DNA of 37,226 nucleotides, taken from Phycisphaerales bacterium (GTDB taxonomy: Bacteria > Planctomycetota > Phycisphaerae > Phycisphaerales > SM1A02). The stretch lies in NCBI GenBank assembly GCA_014238205.1, contig JABABM010000025.1, positions 1-37,226 of the forward strand, read 5' to 3'. The notes under the pieces are model-generated. The model had not been told where the DNA came from, ran no database searches, and saw only the letters and a program-made list of their open reading frames with translations. Shown in pieces: positions 17,095-24,739 of this stretch (its first letter is position 1; every line of letters begins with the position of its first letter). A program made the translations under genes and the position numbers.

Positions 17095-18113
17095 CCGCCC
17101 CGAAGGACAACGGGATTCCCGACAATGACGTTGTCCTGACAACACGATCACGCCTGGCCAGGAACCTTGCCGACCATCCCTTCCTCAACCGGGCTTCCGA
17201 CATGCAGAGTGCACTGGTCATGCAGACTGCACAGCGAGTCATGCTTGAAGCCCCCCTCTCCGAGAAGACCCTCTGGATGGACCTGGATGAACTCACACCC
17301 CTGGACAGGGCCCTCCTGGTCGAACGCCACCTGATTTCCAGGCACCACGCGGAAAGCAGCCTGCATCGGGGGGTCGCCATTTCCAGTGACGAACACATGA
17401 GCATCATGGTCAACGAAGAGGATCATCTCCGGGTCCAGGTTCTCCGAAGAGGTTCCCGACTTGACGAGACCTTCGAACAACTCATGCGAATCGACTCGAT
17501 GCTCGAGCAGCACCTCGACTATGCCTTCCATGACCAGTGGGGCTACCTCGCCGTCTGCCCGACGAATGTCGGCACAGGCATACGCTTCTCTGTCATGGTC
17601 CATCTCCCGGCCCTGCGGATCACCAACGAACTGGCCAAAGTCCAACGGGCAGCAAAGGAACTGCACCTTGCTGTGCGTGGGTATTACGGCGAAGGCTCCG
17701 AATCATCCGGGCACATCTACCAGGTCAGCAATCAGGTCACGCTTGGCAGGACCGAGGAGGAGATACAGGAAGAGTTCTCCAAGAGCATCATTCCGGCATT
17801 GATAGATTACGAACGCTCTGCTCGCAATGTCCTGATGAAGAAGAACAGCATGCTCCTCGATGATCGAATCCAGCGGGCCTACAGCGTGCTCTGCTCAGCC
17901 CGGCTCCTGAAGGTCGACGAGGCCATGAAACTCCTGAGCCGCGTTCGGCTGGGAGCCGCACTTGGACATGTTGATCTGTCACTCCAGACTGTCGACGAAC
18001 TCTTCGTACAGATCCAGCCTGCGCACCTGAACCAACAGGCACAGTCGACCCTGTCGGACAATGATGAACTTGAACTCCGTGCGCTGCTCGTGAGAAACAC
18101 GCTCAGCCAGTAG
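17091..18113 (+). CDS. mcsB: Protein-arginine kinase McsB
   Basis: A phosphagen-kinase-fold enzyme that phosphorylates protein arginines, which in Bacillus marks proteins for ClpCP degradation. The 340 residues show the short N-terminal lobe (VVLTTRSRLARNLADHPF), the catalytic glutamates in IMVNEEDHLRVQ (108-112), the reactive cysteine Cys156 in LAVCPTNVGTG and the ATP-site RGYYGEGSE-like region (VRGYYGEGSESSGHIYQ). The C-terminal dimer domain follows. The allosteric RDxxRA motif of Bacillus McsB aligns here with a sequence ending ELRALLVRN, so the RD part appears lost. Its 3' end overlaps the convergent pterin dehydratase gene by 11 bases. Confidence 0.94.
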   Translation: MTAPKDNGIPDNDVVLTTRSRLARNLADHPFLNRASDMQSALVMQTAQRVMLEAPLSEKTLWMDLDELTPLDRALLVERHLISRHHAESSLHRGVAISSDEHMSIMVNEEDHLRVQVLRRGSRLDETFEQLMRIDSMLEQHLDYAFHDQWGYLAVCPTNVGTGIRFSVMVHLPALRITNELAKVQRAAKELHLAVRGYYGEGSESSGHIYQVSNQVTLGRTEEEIQEEFSKSIIPALIDYERSARNVLMKKNSMLLDDRIQRAYSVLCSARLLKVDEAMKLLSRVRLGAALGHVDLSLQTVDELFVQIQPAHLNQQAQSTLSDNDELELRALLVRNTLSQ

Positions 18114-18387
18114 AAGCCTGCTCGATCTTGCCTGCAAGATCGAAATCCCTGCTCGTCAGTCCCCCCGCATCGTGGGTGGACAGGGTCAAGGTGACCTTGT
18201 TCCAACGAATCAGGATATCGGGATGATGATTGGCGGCCTCCGCCATGTCAGCGAGGCTGTTTACGAATGCCATGGCGGCCTTGAAGTCAGCGAATGAAAG
18301 GGTCCGCTGGATGGAATCACCGCTGAGTGTCCACTCGGCCAACTGGCCCATCCGTTCCTCGACGACTTCATCTGCAAGCCTGTCCAT
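18103..18387 (-). CDS. phhB: 4a-hydroxytetrahydrobiopterin (pterin-4a-carbinolamine) dehydratase
   Basis: A 94-residue PCD/DCoH-like protein that dehydrates 4a-carbinolamine pterin, formed by aromatic amino acid hydroxylases, or in bacteria may act on other pterins such as Moco intermediates. The family core AEAANHHPDILIRWNKV and STHDAGGLTSRDFDLA is complete, including the His-His pair (54-55) and the later active-site histidine. The start at 18387 is favoured by GGAG nine bases upstream; the frame is open to 18471 but those codons look non-coding. No phenylalanine hydroxylase gene is nearby. It is divergent from gluQ with 91 bases between. Confidence 0.92.
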   Translation of the reverse strand: MDRLADEVVEERMGQLAEWTLSGDSIQRTLSFADFKAAMAFVNSLADMAEAANHHPDILIRWNKVTLTLSTHDAGGLTSRDFDLAGKIEQASTG

Positions 18388-18478
18388 GTCATTGTTCTCC
18401 GGGCACTGATCGCCGCAAGCCAATACCATCAGGACTTCTCTTCTTCCTGTCAATACCCATGGGATATTCAATCAACCG

Positions 18479-19420
18479 ATGAGCACACAGGTATCCAGAC
18501 TGGCCCCGTCCCCGACAGGTGCGTTGCACCTGGGCAATGCGAGGACATTCCTGATCAACTGGGCGATCGCCAGGAACAACGGCTGGACTCTGTGCATGCG
18601 GATGGAGGACCTTGACGGGCCTCGTGTGAAACAGGATGCCATCGAGGATTGTCTCCAGACCCTCCTGTGGCTCGGCCTGGATTGGGATGGTGATCCCCTG
18701 GTCCAATCCAGGGAACTGGGACCCTACCTGGATGCCATGAAACATCTCTGCCGGTCCGGCAAGGTCTACCCCTGCGACCTGAGTCGATCGGACATTGCAT
18801 CGGTCGCCTCCGCCCCACAGGAAGGCGCACACGAGACACCCTTTCCGGCATCACTGAGGCCACAGACCGCAGGATCCAGCATCACGTTCAACCCGGGCGG
18901 AGAGAACTTCCGGTTCATGGTCCAACCCGGCTCCATCAGGGTTGATGACCATGTACAGGGTTCAAGCAACCATGATGTCCATGAACTCCCAGGTGACTTC
19001 GTTGTCTGGACTCGCCGACATGCACCGGCGTACCAGCTGGCCGTTGTCATTGATGACGCCAGGCAAGGTGTTTCGCAGGTCGTTCGTGGAGATGATCTGC
19101 TGCCAAGTGCCGCCAGGCAGACCCTGCTGTACGAAGCACTTGGCCTGAAGACACCGGAATGGTGGCATGTCCCGCTTGTGCTCGGGGAAGATGGCCACCG
19201 CCTCGCCAAACGGCATGGGGACACCCGACTATCCTCCTACAGGGCACTTGGAATCCCCTGTGAACGGATCATCGGACTCCTCGCCCACTGGTGTGGTTTG
19301 ACGAGTGAACCTGAAGAAATGACCATCGAGGAATTCCGTGACGGATTCGACATCGAATCACTGCCTGGAAATCCGGTCAGCATGAGAAGGGAGGATGAGC
19401 AATGGCTTCGATCCGGTTGA
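18479..19420 (+). CDS. gluQ: Glutamyl-Q tRNA(Asp) synthetase-like protein
   Basis: A 313-residue class I synthetase catalytic core without an anticodon-binding domain, as in GluQ-RS, which attaches glutamate to queuosine in tRNA(Asp). The HIGH motif appears as APSPTGALHLGNART (residues 10-24). The class signature RMEDLDGPR follows, and the KMSKS counterpart is HRLAKRHGDTRLSSY. Length and gene content support GluQ rather than GltX. The zinc-binding region is reduced: where E. coli GluQ has Cys-x-Cys, this protein has only one cysteine (VYPCDLSRSD). The queE gene 15 kb downstream fits an organism that makes queuosine. The 3' end overlaps the DUF192 gene by 19 bases. Confidence 0.88.
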   Translation: MSTQVSRLAPSPTGALHLGNARTFLINWAIARNNGWTLCMRMEDLDGPRVKQDAIEDCLQTLLWLGLDWDGDPLVQSRELGPYLDAMKHLCRSGKVYPCDLSRSDIASVASAPQEGAHETPFPASLRPQTAGSSITFNPGGENFRFMVQPGSIRVDDHVQGSSNHDVHELPGDFVVWTRRHAPAYQLAVVIDDARQGVSQVVRGDDLLPSAARQTLLYEALGLKTPEWWHVPLVLGEDGHRLAKRHGDTRLSSYRALGIPCERIIGLLAHWCGLTSEPEEMTIEEFRDGFDIESLPGNPVSMRREDEQWLRSG

Positions 19421-19935
19421 TACTGCTGCTGAGTGCACTCTTCCTGACTGCCTGCAATACCGGCGCCCGGCTCCCCAGCCACCAGTCCGTGTCCATCGGC
19501 GGTGAAGCCTGGACACTTGAGCTGGCCCTCGATGATGAGTCGATCCGAAAGGGGCTCATGTACCGTGAATCAATCCCGAAGGATGGGGGGATGCTCTTCA
19601 TCTTTCCAGACTCCGACATTCGCTCGTTCTGGATGGCCAACTGCATCATCGACATCGACCTGATCTTCCTGGACAGCAGGGGCACCATTACGGCACTGCA
19701 TGAAATGAAGACGGAAGACCCGCAGGATGCGGGCGAGTCCGAGTTGGCATACAACGCCCGGCTGAAGAACTACACAAGTGGATTCCCTGCACGCTTCGCC
19801 ATCGAACTGCCGGAGGGCTCCATCAAGCGACTGCAACTGCGTGTCAACCAGAAAATTCCTCTTGAAGTTGAAGAGCTGAAGGCAATCAGGTCGGCTGCGG
19901 ACCGGCAGGGAAGCCCAGGCTACCCTCCTGCCTAG
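19402..19935 (+). CDS. DUF192 lipoprotein
   Basis: A 177-residue DUF192 protein with a lipoprotein signal: MASIRLILLLSALFLTAC, lipobox LTAC with cysteine at residue 18. The DUF192 core follows: ELALDDESIRKGLMYRE, GGMLFIFPDSDIRSFWM, then NCIIDIDLIFLD and the C-terminal RFAIELPEGS. The family is widespread in bacteria and archaea and its function is not known. The start ATG at 19402 has GGGAGG a few bases upstream, a strong site inside the end of gluQ. Its TAG stop interlocks with the convergent ribE stop in a shared CTAG. Confidence 0.9.
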   Translation: MASIRLILLLSALFLTACNTGARLPSHQSVSIGGEAWTLELALDDESIRKGLMYRESIPKDGGMLFIFPDSDIRSFWMANCIIDIDLIFLDSRGTITALHEMKTEDPQDAGESELAYNARLKNYTSGFPARFAIELPEGSIKRLQLRVNQKIPLEVEELKAIRSAADRQGSPGYPPA

Positions 19936-20549
19936 GATGAACTGCTGCGACCGGCCTGCGTCATGCTTCGAACCAGCATGTCTGTCTCGATGTTCACATG
20001 GTCACCGATTTCCAGACCTCCAAGGAGTGTTTCCCTGAGTGTCGCAGGAACGAGCGTGACAGCGAAGCCATCATCGAACACATCTGACACCGTCAGCGAC
20101 ACTCCCGAAACACTGATCGAGCCGCGCAGAATGACATGATTCAGCATCTCTCCAGGAATCTCCATGCGCACCCGGTGGTCATCCCCGTTGATTACAACGG
20201 ACCTGACCTGACCAGTGCCATCAACATGTCCCTGCACATAGTGCCCCCCGATGGGGTCACCAGCCTTCAATGCGGGCTCCAGATGAACCCTGTCTCCGGG
20301 CTGGAGTGATCCGATCGTCGTACGCTCCAAGGTCCCCGGCACGACATCGAAGCCTGCCAGCAGCTGGTCCCCTTCCAACTCGCCAAGGCTTGAGACAGTC
20401 AGGCAGCATCCATTGACGGCGATGGATTCTCCCTTGAGTGGCACATGGGGCCATGCGGGGACTTCAATCTGCAGAAAAAGTCCCCCACCAACGGGGGATG
20501 AACCTGCCGCCCTGACGCACCCAAGGTGCCTGATGAGGCCAGTAAACAT
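19932..20549 (-). CDS. ribE: Riboflavin synthase, alpha chain
   Basis: Dismutates two 6,7-dimethyl-8-ribityllumazines to riboflavin. The 205-residue chain has the two homologous lumazine-binding barrels and the canonical start MFTGLIRHLG. Motifs are GESIAVNGCCLTV and LERTTIGSLQPGD in the first half, and GGHYVQGHVDGTG, GSISVSGVSLTV and LRETLLGGLEIGDHVNIE in the second. Other rib genes are not nearby, so this is a scattered gene. A terminator-like hairpin lies inside its first 80 bases (listed separately). I saw no RFN riboswitch in the short space upstream. Confidence 0.94.
   Translation of the reverse strand: MFTGLIRHLGCVRAAGSSPVGGGLFLQIEVPAWPHVPLKGESIAVNGCCLTVSSLGELEGDQLLAGFDVVPGTLERTTIGSLQPGDRVHLEPALKAGDPIGGHYVQGHVDGTGQVRSVVINGDDHRVRMEIPGEMLNHVILRGSISVSGVSLTVSDVFDDGFAVTLVPATLRETLLGGLEIGDHVNIETDMLVRSMTQAGRSSSS
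20474..20498 (-). terminator. Terminator-like hairpin inside the 5' end of ribE
   Basis: Read on the minus strand, positions 20498 to 20481 form a perfect six-pair stem TCCCCC / GGGGGA with a GTTGGT loop. It is followed at once by CTTTTTC (20480-20474). This is the shape of an intrinsic terminator, but it sits about 50-75 bases into the ribE coding sequence. It could be a coincidence of a glycine-rich stretch (VGGGLFL) or an attenuator. Confidence 0.35.
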
Positions 20550-20651
20550 CCAATCAAGTTTACGTGGTCTTGACGGCCCTCGTCAGAGTCCTGATACTGC
20601 TCCACTTCGCCCCTGTACATCCAACGAACAAGGGGGCAAGAACGCCCACTC

Positions 20652-21893
20652 ATGATGACCTACTGCAAGACCTGCCGATGCCTTCAGACGATCCCAAGAT
20701 CGCTGCTGCTTCTCGTCGTCACCATCCTCCCCCTCTTCGCCAGTGCCTGCCAGAGCACCCCGAGCAAGAAGTCCGCTGGACCAGTTCCAGCAGTGACAAC
20801 CTCCGATCGAGAGGCACGACAGGAAGCCATTCGCGTTGAACTGGAGGAGAAGTACACGGTTGGCCCGATTTCCGCCGCCAAGATCGACTACACGATCAAA
20901 TGGCAGTTCCCCATACCGCATGAGCAGGTCAAACAGTTGATTTCATCCGGTGAGTACTTCTTCATCCTCACACACGACAACGACCTGATCTGCGTCCGTA
21001 GCCACGATGGACTCCGGGTCTGGACGGCATCGGTCGGCAAGCCTCTTGATGAAGTCCAATCGATACTCCCCAACGAGTCCGACGGGCTCGTCGTCGTTCT
21101 CAAGCCCAGTACCATCACCACCCTGAACATCTCGACGGGCATGGCTGAGAAAGTCACCATTGGCAAAGCCACCCAGAAACTGGAGTGGGTTGCAAGCACG
21201 CCTGGTGTTCTCGATGGAGAACACCTGCTGTATGGCGCACGGTCCGGGCAGTTGGTATGGCAGGCATGGCGTATCGGTTTTCCCTGGCGTGCATACCAGG
21301 TCGACCATGGGCTGAGGCAGGCACCGATTATCTCCGGTGACATAGCACTCGTCACGGGCTCATCGGGCATCGTGATGGCGTTCAACGTCAGGAATGCATC
21401 CCAACTCTGGCGAAAGAAACTTCTGGACAACGTGACAACGGACCCCGTAGCCTCGAACGACACAGCCTATATCGCCGGTCTTGACCAGCACCTTCGGGCC
21501 TTTGACCTGTTTACCGGCAATACCCGCTGGCGTGTCCTTACGAATACACCTCTTGTAGACTCTCCCGTCCTGATCGGCGACAGGATCTACCAGCAGATCC
21601 CGGGACAGGGGCTTGCCGCATTTGCAGCCCGACCGGCAGATGACTTCAATGGTCACCAGTACTGGATCAACAAGAACATCAATGGCAATGTCTTGACTAA
21701 GCATGGAAGTATTCTGGTTGTCTGGGACAGTGCCAACCATGTTCTTGGGACCATATCAGCGTCCCAAGGCACCTCCGACACGCTCCTGCATGTACCAGAT
21801 GTCATTCGGGTCATCGCGGATGACCTTGAGAACGGCACGATCTTCGCCCTGGGATACGACGGCCGATTGACCTGTCTGACTCCCTCGAACTGA
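20652..21893 (+). CDS. PQQ-like beta-propeller lipoprotein (BamB-like)
   Basis: A 413-residue exported protein. The N-terminus has a lipoprotein signal (LLLLVVTILPLFASAC), with the lipidated cysteine in ASAC near residue 33. After a short linker and a helical piece come repeated PQQ-type blades: FFILTHDNDLICVRSHDGLRV, ALVTGSSGIVMAFNVRNA, AYIAGLDQHLRAFDLFTG and FALGYDGRLTCL. The pattern hydrophobic-G-hydrophobic with Asn, Asp and Trp in W-motifs (TRWRVL, QLWRKK) fits a seven- or eight-bladed propeller. BamB, in the outer-membrane protein assembly complex, has this design, but function cannot be assigned from the fold alone. It is followed by purH after 23 bases. Confidence 0.83.
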   Translation: MMTYCKTCRCLQTIPRSLLLLVVTILPLFASACQSTPSKKSAGPVPAVTTSDREARQEAIRVELEEKYTVGPISAAKIDYTIKWQFPIPHEQVKQLISSGEYFFILTHDNDLICVRSHDGLRVWTASVGKPLDEVQSILPNESDGLVVVLKPSTITTLNISTGMAEKVTIGKATQKLEWVASTPGVLDGEHLLYGARSGQLVWQAWRIGFPWRAYQVDHGLRQAPIISGDIALVTGSSGIVMAFNVRNASQLWRKKLLDNVTTDPVASNDTAYIAGLDQHLRAFDLFTGNTRWRVLTNTPLVDSPVLIGDRIYQQIPGQGLAAFAARPADDFNGHQYWINKNINGNVLTKHGSILVVWDSANHVLGTISASQGTSDTLLHVPDVIRVIADDLENGTIFALGYDGRLTCLTPSN

Positions 21894-21916
21894 ACCGGCC
21901 CACCAGCAGAACGACC

Positions 21917-23503
21917 ATGTCCCTCGTTGAAGTAAAGCGAGCCCTTCTTTCGGTCAGCAACAAGACTGATCTCGTGCCCTTTGCACAATCCCTGTCCGAA
22001 CTGGGCGTCGAGTTGATCTCAACAGGCGGTACGGCCAAGGCACTCGAGTCAGCAGGGTTGAGCGTGACCCACGTACAGGATGTCACCGGGTTTCCGGAAA
22101 TGATGGATGGTCGAATCAAGACACTCCATCCACTGGTACATGGTGCCCTGCTGGGGTGCCCTGATCGACCAGAACATGCCGCCGCCATGGATACACATGG
22201 CATCATTCCGATTCAACTGGTCTGCATCAATCTCTATCCGTTCGAACAGACTATCCAGAAGAAGGGAGTCTCCCAGGAAGAGGCCATTGAGCAGATCGAC
22301 ATCGGTGGACCGGCAATGCTCCGCTCAGCCTCGAAGAACCATGCCTCGGTCTGCACGATCACTTCGCCCACCCAGTACGACAGTGTCGTCAACGAGTTGA
22401 AGAAGCATGATGGCTGCATTGATCTGCCGTTGAGACGTGAACTTGCAGCACAGGCCTTTGCACGTACAGCCGCATATGACACCGCCATCAGTTCCTGGAT
22501 GGCTGCCGGCGGCAATGATCGGTTCCCGCCGATCCTCCAGGTCGTGGGGCGACGGGAACGCCTGCTCCGCTACGGAGAAAACCCTCACCAGCATGCTGCC
22601 CTGTATACGACGGACTCCAATGATTCCATGCAGTTGGCAAGTGCGCAGATGCGGAATGGCAAGCCGCTGAGTTACAACAATCTCAATGATGCGGCTGCAG
22701 CACTCCAACTTGCCTCCGAACTGGCGACGGTATTTCCCAAGCAGTGTGTCGCCACGGTCATCAAGCACACCAATGCATGTGGTGCAGCGATCGGCAGCAC
22801 GCCACGAGAGGCGTTCCAGCGAGCATGGGAAGGAGATCCTCTGGCTGCCTTCGGCGGCATCGTTGTCTCCTCGAAACCCATGGACCTGTCTCTCGCTGAA
22901 TACATGGCCGAGGGGGAGCGATTCCTTGAAGTCATCATTGCTCCCTCATTCTCACAGGAGGCGGTCGACTGCCTGGCCGCACGCTGGACAAACGTCCGGC
23001 TCCTGGAGGTAGGCGGGATCGGGAACAGTTCTACTGACGGAAGTTCAATACGCACGATCCCAGGGGGCCTCCTGGTCCAGGACGCCGACTCGGAACTGGC
23101 GGATCCGAACCGCTGGACTCTGGTTGCCGGCCCCGAACCCGACGAGGCAATGCTCGATGATGCTCGACTGCTGTGGATAACCTGCAAGCACCTGTCCTCC
23201 AACGCCATCGCCGTCGGCGGAGGTGGTTCGCTGCGTGGAGCAGGCACCGGCCAGGTTGATCGTGTCGGTGCATGTCGACTGGCCATTGAACGTGCCGGGG
23301 ATGCCCTGGAGTCGCTTCCACGGATCGTTGCCGCCTCCGATGCCTTCTTCCCATTCGACGACGGTCCGGCCATTCTTGCAGACGCGGGAATCAACTGCAT
23401 CATCCAACCAGGCGGATCAAGGCGTGACGAGGACACCATCAAGCTCTGTGAAGAACGGGGAATCACCCTGCTCTTTACAGGCACACGTCATTTCAGGCAC
23501 TGA
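21917..23503 (+). CDS. purH: Bifunctional AICAR transformylase / IMP cyclohydrolase
   Basis: Carries out the last two steps of de novo purine synthesis. The 528 residues span both domains. The N-terminal cyclohydrolase (MGS-like, about 1-195) contains VSNKTDLV, LISTGGTAKAL, FPEMMDGRIKTLHP and CINLYPFEQT. The C-terminal transformylase (about 200-528) contains LRYGENPHQHAALYT, the catalytic KHTNACGAA (His in KHTN), and AFGGIVVSS. The last part AIAVGGGGSLRGAGTGQVDR is typical. Chain length is normal with no frameshift. The 3' end is 13 bases from the convergent nuoB stop. Confidence 0.96.
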   Translation: MSLVEVKRALLSVSNKTDLVPFAQSLSELGVELISTGGTAKALESAGLSVTHVQDVTGFPEMMDGRIKTLHPLVHGALLGCPDRPEHAAAMDTHGIIPIQLVCINLYPFEQTIQKKGVSQEEAIEQIDIGGPAMLRSASKNHASVCTITSPTQYDSVVNELKKHDGCIDLPLRRELAAQAFARTAAYDTAISSWMAAGGNDRFPPILQVVGRRERLLRYGENPHQHAALYTTDSNDSMQLASAQMRNGKPLSYNNLNDAAAALQLASELATVFPKQCVATVIKHTNACGAAIGSTPREAFQRAWEGDPLAAFGGIVVSSKPMDLSLAEYMAEGERFLEVIIAPSFSQEAVDCLAARWTNVRLLEVGGIGNSSTDGSSIRTIPGGLLVQDADSELADPNRWTLVAGPEPDEAMLDDARLLWITCKHLSSNAIAVGGGGSLRGAGTGQVDRVGACRLAIERAGDALESLPRIVAASDAFFPFDDGPAILADAGINCIIQPGGSRRDEDTIKLCEERGITLLFTGTRHFRH

Positions 23504-23516
23504 CTGGAAGTTCAGT

Positions 23517-24089
23517 TCAACCGGTTGCACCGATGCTGACATCGATCGGCTGCGAACCAGGAACATGTGTCGGTTCGATGGCGACATTCAGGGGGAGTCG
23601 ACGGCCCTGGCCGTCGTGTGGAATATTGTCCTCGTCGATGATCCGTTGAATTGCCATGATGCCCTCGATGAGCATCTCGGGCCTCGGGGGGCACCCTGGA
23701 ACATAGACATCTACCGGCACGTACTGGTCGATCCCCTGGACGACGGCGTAGGTGTCGAAGACACCGCCAGTGGAAGCACATGCCCCCATCGAAATGACCC
23801 ACTTGGGCTCAGTCATCTGCATGTAGATGTGCTGAAGGACTGGGAGCATCTTGACACTCACTCTTCCCGCAACGATCAGGAGATCTGCCTGGCGAGGGCT
23901 GAACCGGAAGACTTCCGCTCCGAACCGGGACAGGTCGAATCGGCTTGAAGCCGTCGCCATCAGTTCGATGCCGCAGCATGCAGTTGCAAACGGCATCGGC
24001 CACAGACTCGAACGGCGTGCCCAGTTGATGACACGGTTCAACTGCGTTGTCAGGATTCCGTCAACCGGGAGTGCCGCTTCAAGACCCAT
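23517..24089 (-). CDS. nuoB: NADH-quinone oxidoreductase subunit B
   Basis: The 20 kDa (PSST) subunit of complex I that carries the terminal [4Fe-4S] cluster N2 next to the quinone site. In the 190-residue chain the four expected ligands are visible: the adjacent pair Cys38-Cys39 ([11 protein letters not shown]), Cys104 (MGACASTGG) and Cys133 (PGCPPRPEM). The ATG at 24089 has GGAG six bases upstream; an in-frame TTG at 24104 lies too close to that site. The other nuo genes are not adjacent: nuoC is about 10 kb away and the rest are outside the window. A STAS-domain gene lies 83 bases upstream on the same strand. Confidence 0.94.
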   Translation of the reverse strand: MGLEAALPVDGILTTQLNRVINWARRSSLWPMPFATACCGIELMATASSRFDLSRFGAEVFRFSPRQADLLIVAGRVSVKMLPVLQHIYMQMTEPKWVISMGACASTGGVFDTYAVVQGIDQYVPVDVYVPGCPPRPEMLIEGIMAIQRIIDEDNIPHDGQGRRLPLNVAIEPTHVPGSQPIDVSIGATG

Positions 24090-24172
24090 GGTCTGCTCCA
24101 GCAAGAGGCGTCATTGCCACTTGCCCGGCATTGTAGGCTTCTGGCAGCCATCGCTCCAGCATGATGGCTCAT

Positions 24173-24532
24173 TCAAGCCGCTCTGGTCGATTTTCTGTCG
24201 AACATTCGATCTATCTTCAGCATGCTGAAGAGTTCCTCGAGTCGCCCTGCCAGTCCTACAATGGATGTTCGGATTCCAAATGCCTTCGCCCTGTTTCGTA
24301 TGTCGATGCACATCCCAAGTCCGATGCTTTTCATCATCTCGACACTGCCGACATCCAGGACCAGTGCCTGGATGGAACCGCCATGGCGATGCAGCACCCG
24401 ATGTGCAGCTGCAGCAATGACCGAGACTTCCTTCTCGCCCACGCTTCGAGCAGTCATGTGGACCGTAAGGACCCCACTCTCGACCGACATCCTGACATAC
24501 GGGCTCATCCGCCCCTGGTTCTGCTGTTTCAT
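24173..24532 (-). CDS. STAS-domain protein, phosphorylation motif degenerate
   Basis: A 119-residue STAS-fold protein, the second in the window. The core runs VESGVLTVHMTARSVGEKE, then the beta3-alpha2 segment LVLDVGSVEMMKSIGLGM, and DIRNRAKAFGIR. Where RsbV or SpoIIAA has MDSSG, this protein has MKSIG (Lys68, Ser69, Ile70, Gly71), so the aspartate is replaced and one of the two serines is lost. It may be a phosphorylation-independent STAS scaffold, or still be phosphorylated on Ser69. The ATG at 24532 has GGGAG eight bases upstream. The frame is open to 24601, but the extra codons lack coding character. It is divergent from the DUF1570 gene and precedes nuoB. Confidence 0.72.
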   Translation of the reverse strand: MKQQNQGRMSPYVRMSVESGVLTVHMTARSVGEKEVSVIAAAAHRVLHRHGGSIQALVLDVGSVEMMKSIGLGMCIDIRNRAKAFGIRTSIVGLAGRLEELFSMLKIDRMFDRKSTRAA

Positions 24533-24739
24533 TCCTGGTACTCCCCGTAACCATGTTCCTGTACTGCCCCCATGAACCATCGGCAGAGTGATGTCCCCCA
24601 TGTGGCATGGAGCCTGCAGGAGGCCGTTCCTGCAACGAACAGGGTTCTCTCAAACCCTCCAACCCACACAGGTGGAACTTGGAAACCTGTTATCGGGCGG
24701 GCTGTATACCCCTGCGTCGTGGACACCTAGAATCAGGTC

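Noticed and set aside
22672..23484. 270-codon antisense open frame in purH
   Set aside because: Opposite the conserved transformylase domain; composition typical of antisense of GC-rich codons.
24650..24720. Weak promoter-like boxes (TTGGAA, then TGTATA 18 bases on) and an ACAGGT/ACCTGT inverted repeat before the DUF1570 gene
   Set aside because: The boxes match consensus poorly and the repeat is only six bases per arm, so neither is distinguishable from chance.
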